A stretch of 64,000 nucleotides of DNA from Sternotherus odoratus (lineage: Eukaryota > Chordata > Testudines > Kinosternidae), in NCBI GenBank assembly GCA_032164245.1, contig JAVMKO010000001.1, positions 286,509,041-286,573,040 of the forward strand, given 5' to 3'. This document shows, one piece after another, positions 46,414-57,144 of this stretch (position 1 is the first letter of the stretch; each line of letters starts with the position of its first letter). Both the position numbers and the translations under genes were made by a program. The notes beneath the pieces are model-generated. The model searched no databases. It had not been told where the DNA came from and saw only the letters and a program-made list of their open reading frames with translations.

Positions 46414-48500
46414 ACCCCTCTGCAAGACCTCAGAAAGACACTTTTGCTCCTGCAGGAGAAACAACTGGAATCAAATCTGGAATCCACATTTTTTCGCTTC
46501 CCTGTTCTATTTCTCAAGCAAATATTGCCAGCTATTAGGCCAGTAGCAGGGCCTTTGTAAACACTAAAGACGGAAATACAATCTGAAACTTCATTATTTT
46601 TCTTCAGAAAGACACGATGTGAGGAAGCATATATAAGGCTCATTTATAGATCTGACTGGACGACAGTTCCATTTTGCAGCAACTTTCAAGGTTTCAGATG
46701 TGCCTGGTGTTGGAAGAAAAACCAAAACACTGTTTTGGCAAAAATAGGAGTGTGTGGGGTATTGGCCTGGGGGGCAGGAAATCCAGATTCAAGTTTTTGC
46801 TGTACCTGATACCCAGCAGAGATTTTCATCCCAAGTCACTCCAAAACCTGGGTCTCCCATATCCCAAACTGTGATGTGGCTGGGTGTGTGTGCCTTGAAC
46901 CTAAAATAACCTTCCTGACAAAAGTTTAATGGAAACAGATACATCTCCACAAAACATTTGCATTCTGATGAAACCACATTTCACTGAAATTTCATTTATA
47001 TGAATATGTTCCAAACAGCTTTACTCATTGATATGAAATAGCTGCTCTGAAATGTGTAGGTTAAATCTAATTTGAGTTTCTCTTATTTTATATTTTTAAT
47101 GACTTTAGTCTTATGTTGAGTACCCAGTTGGGGAATGTGATTTAGGTAGCAGTAAATAGACCGACTTGACTGATTTCTTTAGAAAGTCCCTCGTTGCATT
47201 GAATTGATTGACCTTGTTGCAAACATATTGCTGTGCTATTGGGAACTTGTTACTGATTGTGTGCCATGAGCTATTTTTAGTACCATACAGCCTCTGATGC
47301 TGTATATTCACATGCAGTTTCACACATGACATAGTCACTAGAACTGCTTAACTACTGGTGATCAAATACATTATTTAGCAAGTTTCCCATTTTAATCAAT
47401 TAAGTGATTTTGATGATTCAATTTTAAGGTATTTGACCAGCTCTAATATTTGCAGGCTACATATTGTGTGTGTAGGAAACTACTTGGCTGCTGGGTTGGG
47501 ATTTGGGTGCCTTTTTCCCAGTCTCAAGTCAGTTATTGACTAGGTGTATGGCCTTGGGGAAATCACTTTGGCCCCCATGTGCCTCTGATCCTTTGACACC
47601 AGGCCACAGCTCCTCTTCGAACTTTAGGTATCTTCTGGAATAAACCCTGTTACTTCTTCCTCTCCTCTGGTCTTTGGAGAGCTGGGGTCTACTCCCCCCA
47701 AGTTCTATTGAGAGAATAGTCCCACAGAAAGGGTTATTCAGGCAAGGAACAAAGCCCTGATCTAGAGCCAGTCAAAAAAAAAATCTACAAGCCCATTTTT
47801 CTATTGGGAAAAGCTGATTAAATTAAATCAGAACATTTCATTAGTAACTTTGATGAATAAATATTGTTCTATTTCACTTTCACATGGTTGACGTGTTTGA
47901 CATTATATGATAGTTGAAACAAAATGCTTGAATGAGGCTGTTCCAAAGCAGCAATTACAGGGAAAGTCCTTCTCAGTCCCCATAGCCCAGGCTAGAGGGG
48001 GTGTTCTCAGTTGGTCTGCGGGGATGGTGCATGCACAATTTGGTCAGCTCTAGAAGCCATGAAAGGCCCACTCAGGTTCAGTGTGGACAGAATCTTCTGA
48101 AATTTATCTGTTACATTCTAGTAATTCTCTGTTGAGCAATGTGCAAATTGTGATGTTTTTCAGTCTTATAACTTGGGTGGATTTTTCCAGCGACCGCAAA
48201 AGGCACATCCTTAGCACACAGGCTACCTCACTGCTAAATCTCACATATCTGCTTCAAAGCAGGGGGACACTAGACATTTCAAAGAAATGGTTGCCAGAAT
48301 TTTTTAACATGGGAAAAACAATACAAGTTCCCCTAGTCTTGTTCTTGGATACAGCTGAACCATTTTGGTCAAGATTTTTCAGATACATTTAGCTTGATGC
48401 AGACACCTGACAGGTAACATTTCAGCCTAAATTATTAAAAGTTAGCAAAACTATAAGCAACTGAAAACATGGTTTTATAATTAGAAGTGTCAGGCAACCT
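46414..48500. other. Duplicated TAS2R 3' flank, then unassigned sequence
   Basis: About 47140-47580 is alignable by eye with 55800-56260: 'tttagaaagtccctcgttgc' versus 'tttagaaaattcctctctgc', 'catgagctatttttagtacc' versus 'catgagctatttctagtact'. It marks the 3' part of duplicated unit 1. It includes a MIR-like segment ('ggccttggggaaatcacttt') at the same relative place as in unit 3. The remainder is unassigned. Confidence 0.55.
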
Positions 48501-48610
48501 TAATAACAGGCTGTTCTACCAGCTCTACCTATAATAAAGGGTAGGATGAAAAGTGGAGGGAAGAAGTAAAGTGTAGCTGGCCATCTGTATACAGCCTTTT
48601 GGAAGAGAAT

Positions 48611-48618
48611 ATGCAAAT
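48611..48618 (+). promoter_or_regulatory. Octamer (POU-type) motif, unit 2, distal
   Basis: Perfect ATGCAAAT about 210 bp before the TAS2R pseudogene start. The equivalent site in unit 3 is ATGTAAAT. See the finding on POU2F3. Confidence 0.4.
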
Positions 48619-48666
48619 ACTCTGTGTGTGAGTAAGATGTAGACTGAGGAATTAAATCTTTCCAAA

Positions 48667-48674
48667 ATTTGCAT
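48667..48674 (-). promoter_or_regulatory. Octamer (POU-type) motif, unit 2, proximal
   Basis: ATTTGCAT on the plus strand, i.e. ATGCAAAT on the minus strand, about 155 bp before the pseudogene start. It is positionally equivalent to 53703-53710 in unit 3. Confidence 0.4.
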
Positions 48675-48824
48675 CCTTAGGAACAATGCTGGAAAGTATC
48701 ACGTTCAGATACTTTCGTACTCCTAGATAAAAGGTAGAGGGACAGTGTCAACCAGCTATCAGTGAATTGGTGCTGCCGGAAAACCTGTAGAAAGGAAGTA
48801 GACATTGGTGAATGTGAGAGGAAG

Positions 48825-49754
48825 ATGTTGACTCCACTTCTATCTATCACTCTAATGGTTTTAGCAATTATAATCATTGTCAGGATTGTGGGAAATCTGT
48901 TTATTGCAGTGATTAATTGTATTGAGTGGATCAAAAGGAGGAAGCTGTCCCCTTGTGACATGGTCCTTGTCTCTCTGAGTATATTGAAATTTCTGTTGTA
49001 TGTGATGATCATATCATACATCCACTCTCTTGTCTCAGCAGAGAGAGAAGTTTGGTCATACAAATAAAGTGCTCACTTTGGACATATTTAACCACTGCCA
49101 GTCTCTGATTTGCCACATGGCTCAGTGTCTTGTACCTTGTGAAGATTGCCAACTTTTCTCAACCACTCTTCCTGCAAATGAAGCTAAGAATCACCGGGAT
49201 GGTTCCGTGGCTGCTTGTGGCTTCAGGGCTGGTCTCTTCTGTCACTTTGCACCCTTACATCTTGGTTTATCTTAGCCATTATCACTGCAAATCAATATGG
49301 AATCTAGCCGAGACCGTCATTCTCGGAGACGTTAATGGGGTTGTGACAGAACTCCGTATCCAGCTTTGGTATCTGGTGGGGGTATTTCTGTCCCCTTATT
49401 ACATTTTTGGTGTCATCCATCCTGCTGCTGTTCTGTCTGAGGAGACACACCAGGCAGGTGAGATGTAATCCCTCCAGCTTCATGGATCCCAGGACAGATA
49501 CATGTGTAAATGCCATTAAAGCTCTACTCTCCTTCCTTGTCCTCCATGTTTCTGGTTTTGATTTTGTGGTCCAGATGACATTGCCTATGTGTCTATCTGG
49601 CAGCCTCTGGACACCTTCAATCACTTTATTACTGGTTTCTGGATGTTCTTCAGTGCACTCCATTATCTTGATTCTAATGAATTCCAAACTAAAATTGGCA
49701 TCAGTGAGGAATCTTCACTGTACAACGCGCTGTCTGAGAGAAGGGACCTCTTAA
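48825..49754 (+). pseudogene. Bitter taste receptor (TAS2R) pseudogene, unit 2, nearly full length
   Basis: ATG 48825 opens MLTPLLSITLMVLAIIIIVR followed by IVGNLFIAVINCIEWIKRRK, typical of TAS2R TM1 and first loop. That frame stops at 49065. The TM3 block continues in another frame with a TGA in place of the usual Trp (near 49107), then FATWLSVLYLVKIANFSQPL and ITGMVPWLLVASGLVSSV. A second shift near 49400 brings TM5 (MVSSILLLFCLRRHTRQV), TM6 (NAIKALLSFLVLHVSG) and TM7 (SVHSIILILMNSKLK) into the first frame, ending at 49754. So at least two shifts and one stop break it. Overall length equals the intact copy at 54.0 kb. TAS2Rs are single-exon genes, so the breaks cannot be introns. Confidence 0.88.
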
Positions 49755-51402
49755 ACCACCTCAGAAGATTGCAGATGTAGATAACCCCCTGTAAGAGACA
49801 GTTGGAGTCAATACTTGTTTCTCTTCACTGCTTTTCCTTCTCCATCCTACTGCTGAATAAAGAAGTTCTCTAGCCATTTTTTTCTCTCCCTCCATGATCA
49901 CCAGTGGAGTCCACCACCACAAGAAGAATCCATTACAGCTTGGAGTTCTAGCACAACAGGGGTCCTGCCCATGACTAGTGTTCCAAGGTCCTGTACTACA
50001 ACAGTTAATAGGGCTGTAGACTAGTTGCATACAGGTAGCCATCCTTATTGTTAACAAGAGTCTCAGAGATTGTTACTTGAAGGACCAGTTGGAATGTATT
50101 GAAAGGAGGCTATGCACCCTGATGTTCAGGGGAAGTTAGATGACAAACTATGGACTGAGCATATTGCTGGAACAATCTTCCATGCTCCTTGCATCTCTGG
50201 TAATTATAATGGGCTTGAATTGGAGAGGAGTGGTATATGGACTGATGAGAGATGGTGGGGAAACAAACTTGCATGCTTTATTGAACCTAGTAGTGAATGC
50301 CATTACTTTGCAGTAGGATCAAAAAAACAAAATAAAGTTTAGAATAATATGAAACCCAGCTAAGATAAGATATAACTGGCATTTACATGCACAATGTATA
50401 CTCTCCAGCGTGAGGGGCTAGCTGAAAGTAATAGTGAGGACAGAGATTTTTCACTCTACCAATTGTCATTGAATACTATAACAAAATTGGAAATGGAGCT
50501 GGGTTCACATGAATTTTGATGATAAATCCATGTCTGAGGCTTAAGAAGTAAGTAGTTGATTAAAGTTACTCTCCCATATAGTAATTTATTTCATACTTTT
50601 AATGGCTTATTATTTGTAAGTTGATTGCCTAGCTTGTAAATGTGGTGTAACTAGATATAGATAGGTGGACTTTTTAATGGTTTTCTTTAAAATCTACCTC
50701 TTTTATTTGAATTGATTGAATGAATTATGATCCTATCAAAGTACATGCCAGTACAGTGATAACATATTGCTTTCTGTAAGCAGCCCTGAACTAGTTCTAT
50801 GCAGCCTTCTATACTAGGTAATCAAATGCAAGTTTTCATATTCTGCCACTGCTGGTTTCTTTAATATTGTTCATACAATGATATAAAAGTTGCCATGTTT
50901 CATTGAGTGACTTAGTATTCAATTAAATGTTTAAGGTATGTGACAAGTTGAAGTATATATATGCTGTGTGTAAGAGTAGGCCAACTGATCTAGATCTAGT
51001 CTGCATTTTAGTTTGTTGTCGTGCTCTGTTTTACAAAACTTAGTATCATTTGCCGTATTTTGTCCATGTTAACATTAGTTTTCACCTTTGAAAATATGGC
51101 TACTTTATAAAATGATCTGCTACCTCTGGGTGAAAAGCACTGAATAATCCATGGATTTGCTTTTAGTTTTTTCTTATGCTTATTTTGAAGGAGCTTTAGG
51201 TTTTTTCTTTTAATATGTGGGAACTCACATATGATGATATTATATAAACATTCAATTTGCCTCCTAACTGATCTTTTGGAAATATATTGAACTACTGCAC
51301 TGCAGAGTGTAATTTCACATTATAAAAAACGAGCCTTTTGGGTTTTTTTTGGTTGCTAAGATATAACCTCCAAAATATAAATTGATTGTAACTAGGTACA
51401 TC
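49755..51402. other. Duplicated TAS2R 3' flank (unit 2), no further gene
   Basis: 50130-50340 resembles the 55300-55400 stretch downstream of the intact receptor. 50600-50900 ('gtaactagatatagataggt', 'gcagccttctatactaggta') resembles 55790-56040. This shows the duplication included more than 1 kb of 3' flank. Confidence 0.55.
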
Positions 51403-51690
51403 TGCACTGCAGTGGGGGTGTCATTTCTGGCTTGGGTACACACAGTAGGTTTGATTGAACTAGTTGGCTGAAATATAGAAGTGTAACCTTGGTGGCACAG
51501 GCTAGCTGGGTAAATTGTATCTAGGGTCTTGGGCAGAATTGTACTTAGGTGGCTAGCCCAGGCTTCGGTCTGCACTGCAGCAGGTTCACAGCTATATTTA
51601 GCTCACTAGCTTGATCAAAGGTAGCGTGAATATGTCTACCCCAGCTGGAAATTACACCTCCAACTCCAGTGTTAACTTGTCTTAATGTTG
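51403..51690. mobile_element. hAT-like short element
   Basis: Starts 'aggtacatctgcactgcagt' and ends around 'cccagctggaaattacacct' plus 'ccagtgttaacttgtctta', the typical blocks of a common reptile hAT-type short element. Termini are degenerate and no target duplication was confirmed. Confidence 0.5.
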
Positions 51691-52424
51691 TCTGCAGAAA
51701 CAATACCTCTGGGGAAGGTGTTAATTGCATGTTTACATCACAATAGCATTTAAACTATTAAGTCTATTTGTGTTAATCTAAGTTAACGATTTCATTGCTG
51801 GTCATGTTGGCAGAAAAAATTAAGTTAGGGTGTAATGGAAATATTTGCACATGGAGCTGTGGAGTAGCTAGTGGCTGGCTGGGTTTCCAGGCTTCAGAAC
51901 TGAGGAATTTTAAACTTTCTCCTCCTATTTCAAGTCACCTCCACCTTGCCAAAAATGATGGACAGAAGAGTTGTATCACCACCACCCAATCACTTAGTCC
52001 CAAAGAACTTCCCATCTCTTTCTAAGCCTCAACTATCCCCTACCCACCCATCAAAATCTCTAGTCCTGCCCCCCATTTATTTCTATAATTCATGGAAGGA
52101 ATTTAATATCCACATTAGTGAACACAAGAGCATACCATCTTGGATTGAACTAGATGGGATTGGGGTGGAGAAATGAGGGGAAATTACCCCATAAATCCAT
52201 TATTCTTGCCACATCAGTTATGCCTAATGCACTGCATAGGCTAAAAAGCCCTTGCCTATTGCACAATGCTGCACACATAAACCTCACCACGGACCATTGT
52301 CCTCATTCCAGCACCCAGCCAAAGTAAACGTGTGGAGGCAAAGGGAGAGCAGCTTCCTCTCTCCAAAATACCGAGCAACTCCACAAAGGCTGTTTCAGAT
52401 TTTGGCCAGCATTCCGTATGTGAT

Positions 52425-52815
52425 GTGTATCAGAGGGGTAGCCATGGTAGTGTGTATCCACAAAAACAATGAGGAATCCCATGGCACCTTAAACACGAAC
52501 AGATTTATTTATAGATTTTTCAGGACTGGGAGTTACTGGCTCACTACAAAAAGCAGTTTCCCCTCTCTTGGTATTGACATCTCCTCATGAATTATTGGGA
52601 GTAGACCACATCCACCCTGACTGAATTGGCCTTGTCAACACTGGTTCTCCACTTGTAAGGTAACTCCCTTCTCTTCATTTGCCAGTATATTTATGCCTGT
52701 ATCTGTAATTTTCATTCCATGCATCTGGAAAAGTGGGGTTTTTACCCACGTAATCTAATGCCCAAATAAATCTGTTAGTCTTTAAGATGTCACTGGACTC
52801 CTCATTGTTTTTGTG
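52425..52815. mobile_element. Penelope-like 3' region with inverted leading copy of its own terminus
   Basis: The left part (52430-52510) is the antisense of the element's 3' end ('tatcagaggggtagccatgg', 'acaatgaggaatcccatggc'). The right part runs in sense through a 3' untranslated region ('ccctctcttggtattgacat', 'ggccttgtcaacactggttc') to 'taaatctgttagtctttaag' and 'ggactcctcattgtttttgt' at 52812. It has the same head-to-head plan as at 25.84 kb. Confidence 0.65.
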
Positions 52816-53600
52816 TGTGATGTGATTCCTCAGCACAAGACCAAGGACTGAAGAATTCACATGGTAGTAGAGCCTCTGGCCGGTCCCTGCTCTGTCCTCT
52901 TTGCATTACCCTGCAGATATCCTCCACTACTAGAGCCTTCATGGCTGTTATAATGGTTTGGTGATAATTGTTAGGCATTCAGGGTGGTAGGAATAGACAG
53001 AAAATAGATATATTGGGTGCACATACCTTAATGTGGTTAGAAAGAATACTTTTTTTCTCTCCAACTTTTCCTTTTCCCCCTTACTGTATTATAGTTAATT
53101 TTTTCAGTCTATTTTTGCAAAATTAAACTCTCTGTTTTCATATTACAATGGTGTGAACAAAACTTGCTGAGAACTTTTCAGAGAGACAGATCACCAGCTG
53201 CCCTACTTGAAGACAGTGAGAGCTGTGGGTTCTCATCCACTTGAAAATCGGGCCAGCAACTTTTCTGTTTCATATTCTCCTTCTGCTCAGTTATTCCTCC
53301 CTTTCAGCTTTTCCCTTTCCTGCCTTGCAACTATATGCAACTCTTCATCTTATCCCCAAAGTTAGTTCTTTTCTTTCCCAGCTGTTCCCCATGGAACTCT
53401 AATTTTTATTTTTCTCCCAAGTTGGGATGAGGGAGCATCCTTCTCTCTTTCTTCCCGCTACCTCTGCCCTTGCACATCCTCCATGTTCATAGACTTTCTC
53501 CAACATTTCCCCTCTCCCACAGTATAAGGTACATTCACAACCATAGCCACAGAGATCTCACCTCTCACTCTAAGCAGGAATATCAATAGTAGGGTAAACT
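52816..53600. other. No gene recognised
   Basis: Intergenic sequence between duplicated TAS2R units; pyrimidine-rich in places. Nothing assignable. Confidence 0.4.
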
Positions 53601-53647
53601 ATAGTGAATAGCAGCTGACCATCTGTCCACCAACCTGTAGAAGAAAA

Positions 53648-53925
53648 TATGTAAATACCAGATGTGTAAGTAGGATGTGGGTTCCAGAATTAAACCACTC
53701 AAATTTGCATCTCAAATATCAACACTGACAAAAAGATTCCCACAGTCACTTTCAGATCATAGTTAAAAGGCAGGTAGACCTTGTAAATATGTAAATACCA
53801 GATGTGTAAGTAGGATGTGGGTTCCAGAATTAAACCACTCTGAGCTTTGCATCTCAAATATCAGCACTGACAAAATGCTTCCCACAGTCACTTTCAGATC
53901 ATAGTTAAAAGGCAGGCAGACCTTG
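53648..53925 (+). repeat. 142 bp tandem duplication in the upstream region of the intact TAS2R
   Basis: Copy 1 (53648-53785) and copy 2 (53790-53925) both run from 'tatgtaaataccagatgtgt' through 'ttccagaattaaaccactc' to 'ttaaaaggcagg.agaccttg', with few differences. Period 142 bp. Copy 2 ends 86 bp before the start codon at 54012. The corresponding region of unit 2 (48607-48740) is single copy. Confidence 0.9.
53703..53710 (-). promoter_or_regulatory. Octamer (POU-type) motif upstream of intact TAS2R
   Basis: Plus strand ATTTGCAT, minus strand ATGCAAAT, about 300 bp before the start codon. The duplicated copy at 53845-53852 carries CTTTGCAT, one base off the octamer. The position is conserved in unit 2. 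Confidence 0.4.
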
Positions 53926-54011
53926 CAGCTAGCCGGAACCACCTGATCCCTGGGGGAGACTTCTTCTGGAACTCCGCAAGAGATAGGCAGAGGTGACCGA
54001 GAATAGAAAAA

Positions 54012-54941
54012 ATGTTGCCTCTGTTTATCATTCCACTAATTATTATGATAATTTTGGTCATTGGAGGATTTGTTGGAAACGGATTTATTGCAGTCATTAT
54101 TTGCCTTAACTGGATCAAAAGTAGAAAAATCTCTTCCTCTGATATGATCCTGATCCCCCTGAGCACATCAAGATGTGTGTTGCAGGGGACGTTAACAGTG
54201 TATATTCATAGTCTCTGCTTTCCAGATATACCCAAACTGGCTCCTCTGAATACAGCATCTGTTATCCTATGGCTGTTTATGAACCATACCAGTCTCTGGT
54301 TTGTCACCTGCCTCAGTGTCTTGTACTGCATCAAGATCATCAGTTTCACTCAACCGCTCTTACTGCGAATGAAGCAGAGAATCTCTGGGATGGTCCCATG
54401 GCTGCTCCTGGTGTCGGTGCTGGTTTCTTCTGTCACCTCTATCCCATTGTTGAGGACTCTGTGTGCAGTTCAGCCCTGCAACTCAACAGGGGATCATCTA
54501 GAGAACAGCTCTGTGACAGACATTCATTTGCATAGCCCGGGTCTCTTTTTTCCCCTGTACATTGCAGGGAGTTTCTTTCCTCTTACAATATCTTTGGTGT
54601 CTTCAATCCTGTTAATTATTTCTCTATGGAGGCACACCAAGAAGATGCAACAAAATATAGGTAGCTTCGGGAATCACAAGACAGACGCTCATATAAATGC
54701 CATTAAAGCATTGATCTCTTTTCTTATCCTCTATGTTTCCAATTTTGCTGCTCAAATTCTAGTATTATTGCGTAACAGTGTAGATAACTATCCCTGGACT
54801 TTCAAAATCTGTTTAATAATAGTTGCTGCATATCCTTCGGTACACTCCATTATCTTAATTTTAATTAATTCCAAACTAAAAGCGGCATCAGTGAGAATTC
54901 TCCAGTGTACAAAGTGCTACCTGAGAAATGAGACTTCTTAA
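54012..54941 (+). CDS. Bitter taste receptor, TAS2R family (G protein-coupled receptor), intact
   Basis: A single-exon 309-residue seven-transmembrane protein, the usual TAS2R length. Such receptors sit in the plasma membrane of taste and other chemosensory cells, bind bitter compounds and signal through gustducin and PLC-beta2. Family marks are in order: TM1 with GGFVGNGFIAVI (18-29) and the first loop NWIKSRKISSSD; TM2 ILIPLSTSR (46-54); TM3 FVTCLSVLYCIKIISFTQPL (97-116) followed by LLRMKQRISGMVPWLL; TM5 PLTISLVSSILLIISLWRH (190-208); TM6 HINAIKALISFLILYVS (227-243); TM7 YPSVHSIILILINSKLK (274-290). Asn157 (NST) and Asn165 (NSS) in the second extracellular loop are possible glycosylation sites, one of which is common in the family. 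The start was chosen because TM1 begins at once and paralogues start at the same place. V1R-type vomeronasal receptors were considered but lack the TM7 HSIILI..N..LK pattern. Subtype number not assigned. It is the only unbroken member of three tandem copies. Confidence 0.93.
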   Translation: MLPLFIIPLIIMIILVIGGFVGNGFIAVIICLNWIKSRKISSSDMILIPLSTSRCVLQGTLTVYIHSLCFPDIPKLAPLNTASVILWLFMNHTSLWFVTCLSVLYCIKIISFTQPLLLRMKQRISGMVPWLLLVSVLVSSVTSIPLLRTLCAVQPCNSTGDHLENSSVTDIHLHSPGLFFPLYIAGSFFPLTISLVSSILLIISLWRHTKKMQQNIGSFGNHKTDAHINAIKALISFLILYVSNFAAQILVLLRNSVDNYPWTFKICLIIVAAYPSVHSIILILINSKLKAASVRILQCTKCYLRNETS

Positions 54942-57144
54942 ACCACATCGTGAGATCCCAGGGGGATTACATCCCTCCTGAAACAGAACTGAAATCAAGC
55001 CTGCCCTCCCCCCCCCCCCCTCAACATTTATTCTCTTTTCCATTCTATCCGTTAAAAAAGACTTCCCCCTCTTAGGTATTAGTATGACTGCTACTCTTTA
55101 CAGCCTCAGAATATTGGCAGAGATTCACATTTTATTTCCATCACTTTTCTCCATAAGCACATCACAAGAGGAATCCATTTGAATTGGTCATCCATGTGGG
55201 GATAAATTCTCTCTATAATCACAAAGAAGGGTATCTAAGCTTGTGGTTTCTAAAGACCAGTGGGAATAAATTGAAAGGAAACCAGACATGAACATTCTGG
55301 GCATCTTAAGTGACACACCATGGACAGGATACAGTGTGGGCACAGTCTTCCAGTTTTGTGGTGTTTGAATCGGACAATAAAAGTATATGCACAGCGGGAA
55401 GGTGGGCGGAGAAAAGCACAGTCAAAATTTACACCGGGATCAGTGAATCTGGCATCAAACGTCATCTCGTTACTCTAAGACCTGAGACCAAAGAAAGATT
55501 TGATTTGGAGGAAACGTGCCTGTATTTGTACATAAGTGGGTCCGTACGGACACAGAATGTGTTTCCCAGCTTGATGATTCAGCTAAAAATAATATAATGG
55601 AGAAAACTAGACATGTGAATATATGCAGTTGAATTGTGTTTTTAGATTATAACCTGAACAGAGTTTGAATGAATTAAGCCTCTGATATGCATTTAGCAAT
55701 TTCGGGATTTACATACTGTAGCTGATTCAAATTCACACTCTCTTGCAGGATAGCTTTATAATAGCTTGCCTTTTAGACATTTATTGCCAAAGTGATAAAT
55801 ATGGTATAGCTAGATATAGGCACAAAGACTGACTTTCAGGTTGCTTTAGAAAATTCCTCTCTGCATTGAATTGTCAATGTTCTAATCTAGTCCCTGCACC
55901 ATCATGTGATTTGATAACTGATTGCTTGCTGGGAGCAGTCATGAGCTATTTCTAGTACTGCAGCCTTCTATATTGTATATTAATATGTGGTTTCACATAC
56001 TGTACAACCACTGAAGCTGGTGGAATATTTTAAATCAAATACATAATTCAACAAATGTCATGGTTCATCAAATAATGTGTTGAATTGTTCAGTTTTTAAG
56101 TTATTGGCCCAGCTCCTGGTTTCTCACACTGTATGTTAGGTGTGCAGGAGTGTGGTTGGGTGCAGGAGTGTAAGTCTGCAGGGTCCCAGTTTTGGAATTG
56201 ACTAGCAGCATGGTTTAGGATAAATCACTTGCTCTTGTTGTGTCTATTTCCATGTGTAAAAATGGGGGGGTTTACCCCTATTTGTAAAATGCTTCTAGAT
56301 CACCAGCCAAAAATTGCTATGTAAATATATCAGTTTGCTTTGGTTTTTTTTCTTTTCTTTGTTTTTCATTGGTTTTGTCTAAGGAGCTTTTATAGGTAAA
56401 TAAACATTTATTCAATATAATGAATGTGTAAATGACCACATAGTTTCTTTTTTGTGGGTAAGTGTGGGAAATTCATTGCATAATTTTCTGAAGAATCTAG
56501 ATTCATTATTTTTTTTAATGAAGTTTGCCATACTTAGGGTTGCAACGCTAGCTTGCAAAATGTGAGCTGAATATGAAATGTGATATCATCTGCCCCCAAA
56601 GTACAAAAAAATAGCTCTGAGGTGAGTCAAATCCTCTCTTTCATCTTGTTAGTCTTATCTCTGAAATATAATAATAATAAATAATAATAATAATAATAAT
56701 AATGTGTTTTACTGCTGATCAACTTAGCAGAAAGAACGTGTACATGATTTTTCAGTAACTGCTGGATGTAATAGCAGGTATCAATGCAGGGTGTACTGGG
56801 GAAACTAGTTGCTTTCAATACCTCTGAGGTTGGTAAATGTGGATAGAAAAACCTTGACTTCTTTAAAGTTCTTTACGTTTTTGATGGGGAGGAGTTTGGG
56901 GGTGTAGTGCTCAGAGTGCAGTAAGTCAGAGTTACCACCACTACATTTTTGAGGATTTGCTGACAGACAGATCCCCGTAGCCTGGCTCCAGCACTCAGTG
57001 CCCCATAATGTACCACATTGACAACTGATGCAGACACTCCTGATGAGGATGTGCATTGCCGACAGAAGGAGTTAGTGTGGACATACAACACCGATTTAAT
57101 TATTGCAATGACTGTACATTCATTTTGTGTGCTACCTGTACCTA
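54942..57144. other. 3' flank of the intact TAS2R; (AAT)n at 56668-56702
   Basis: A C13-type run lies at about 55008-55020. The 55300-56300 stretch is shared with the downstream flanks of units 1 and 2. A MIR-like segment near 56215-56330 corresponds to the one near 47540. An (AAT)n microsatellite of about 35 bp is at 56668-56702. Overlapping short frames on both strands around 56800-57360 are not convincing genes. Confidence 0.55.

Noticed and set aside
48825..49754. Considered as a spliced receptor gene with introns
   Set aside because: TAS2R genes have a single coding exon, the breaks are single-base shifts and a stop, and no intron-like gaps or splice sites separate the blocks.
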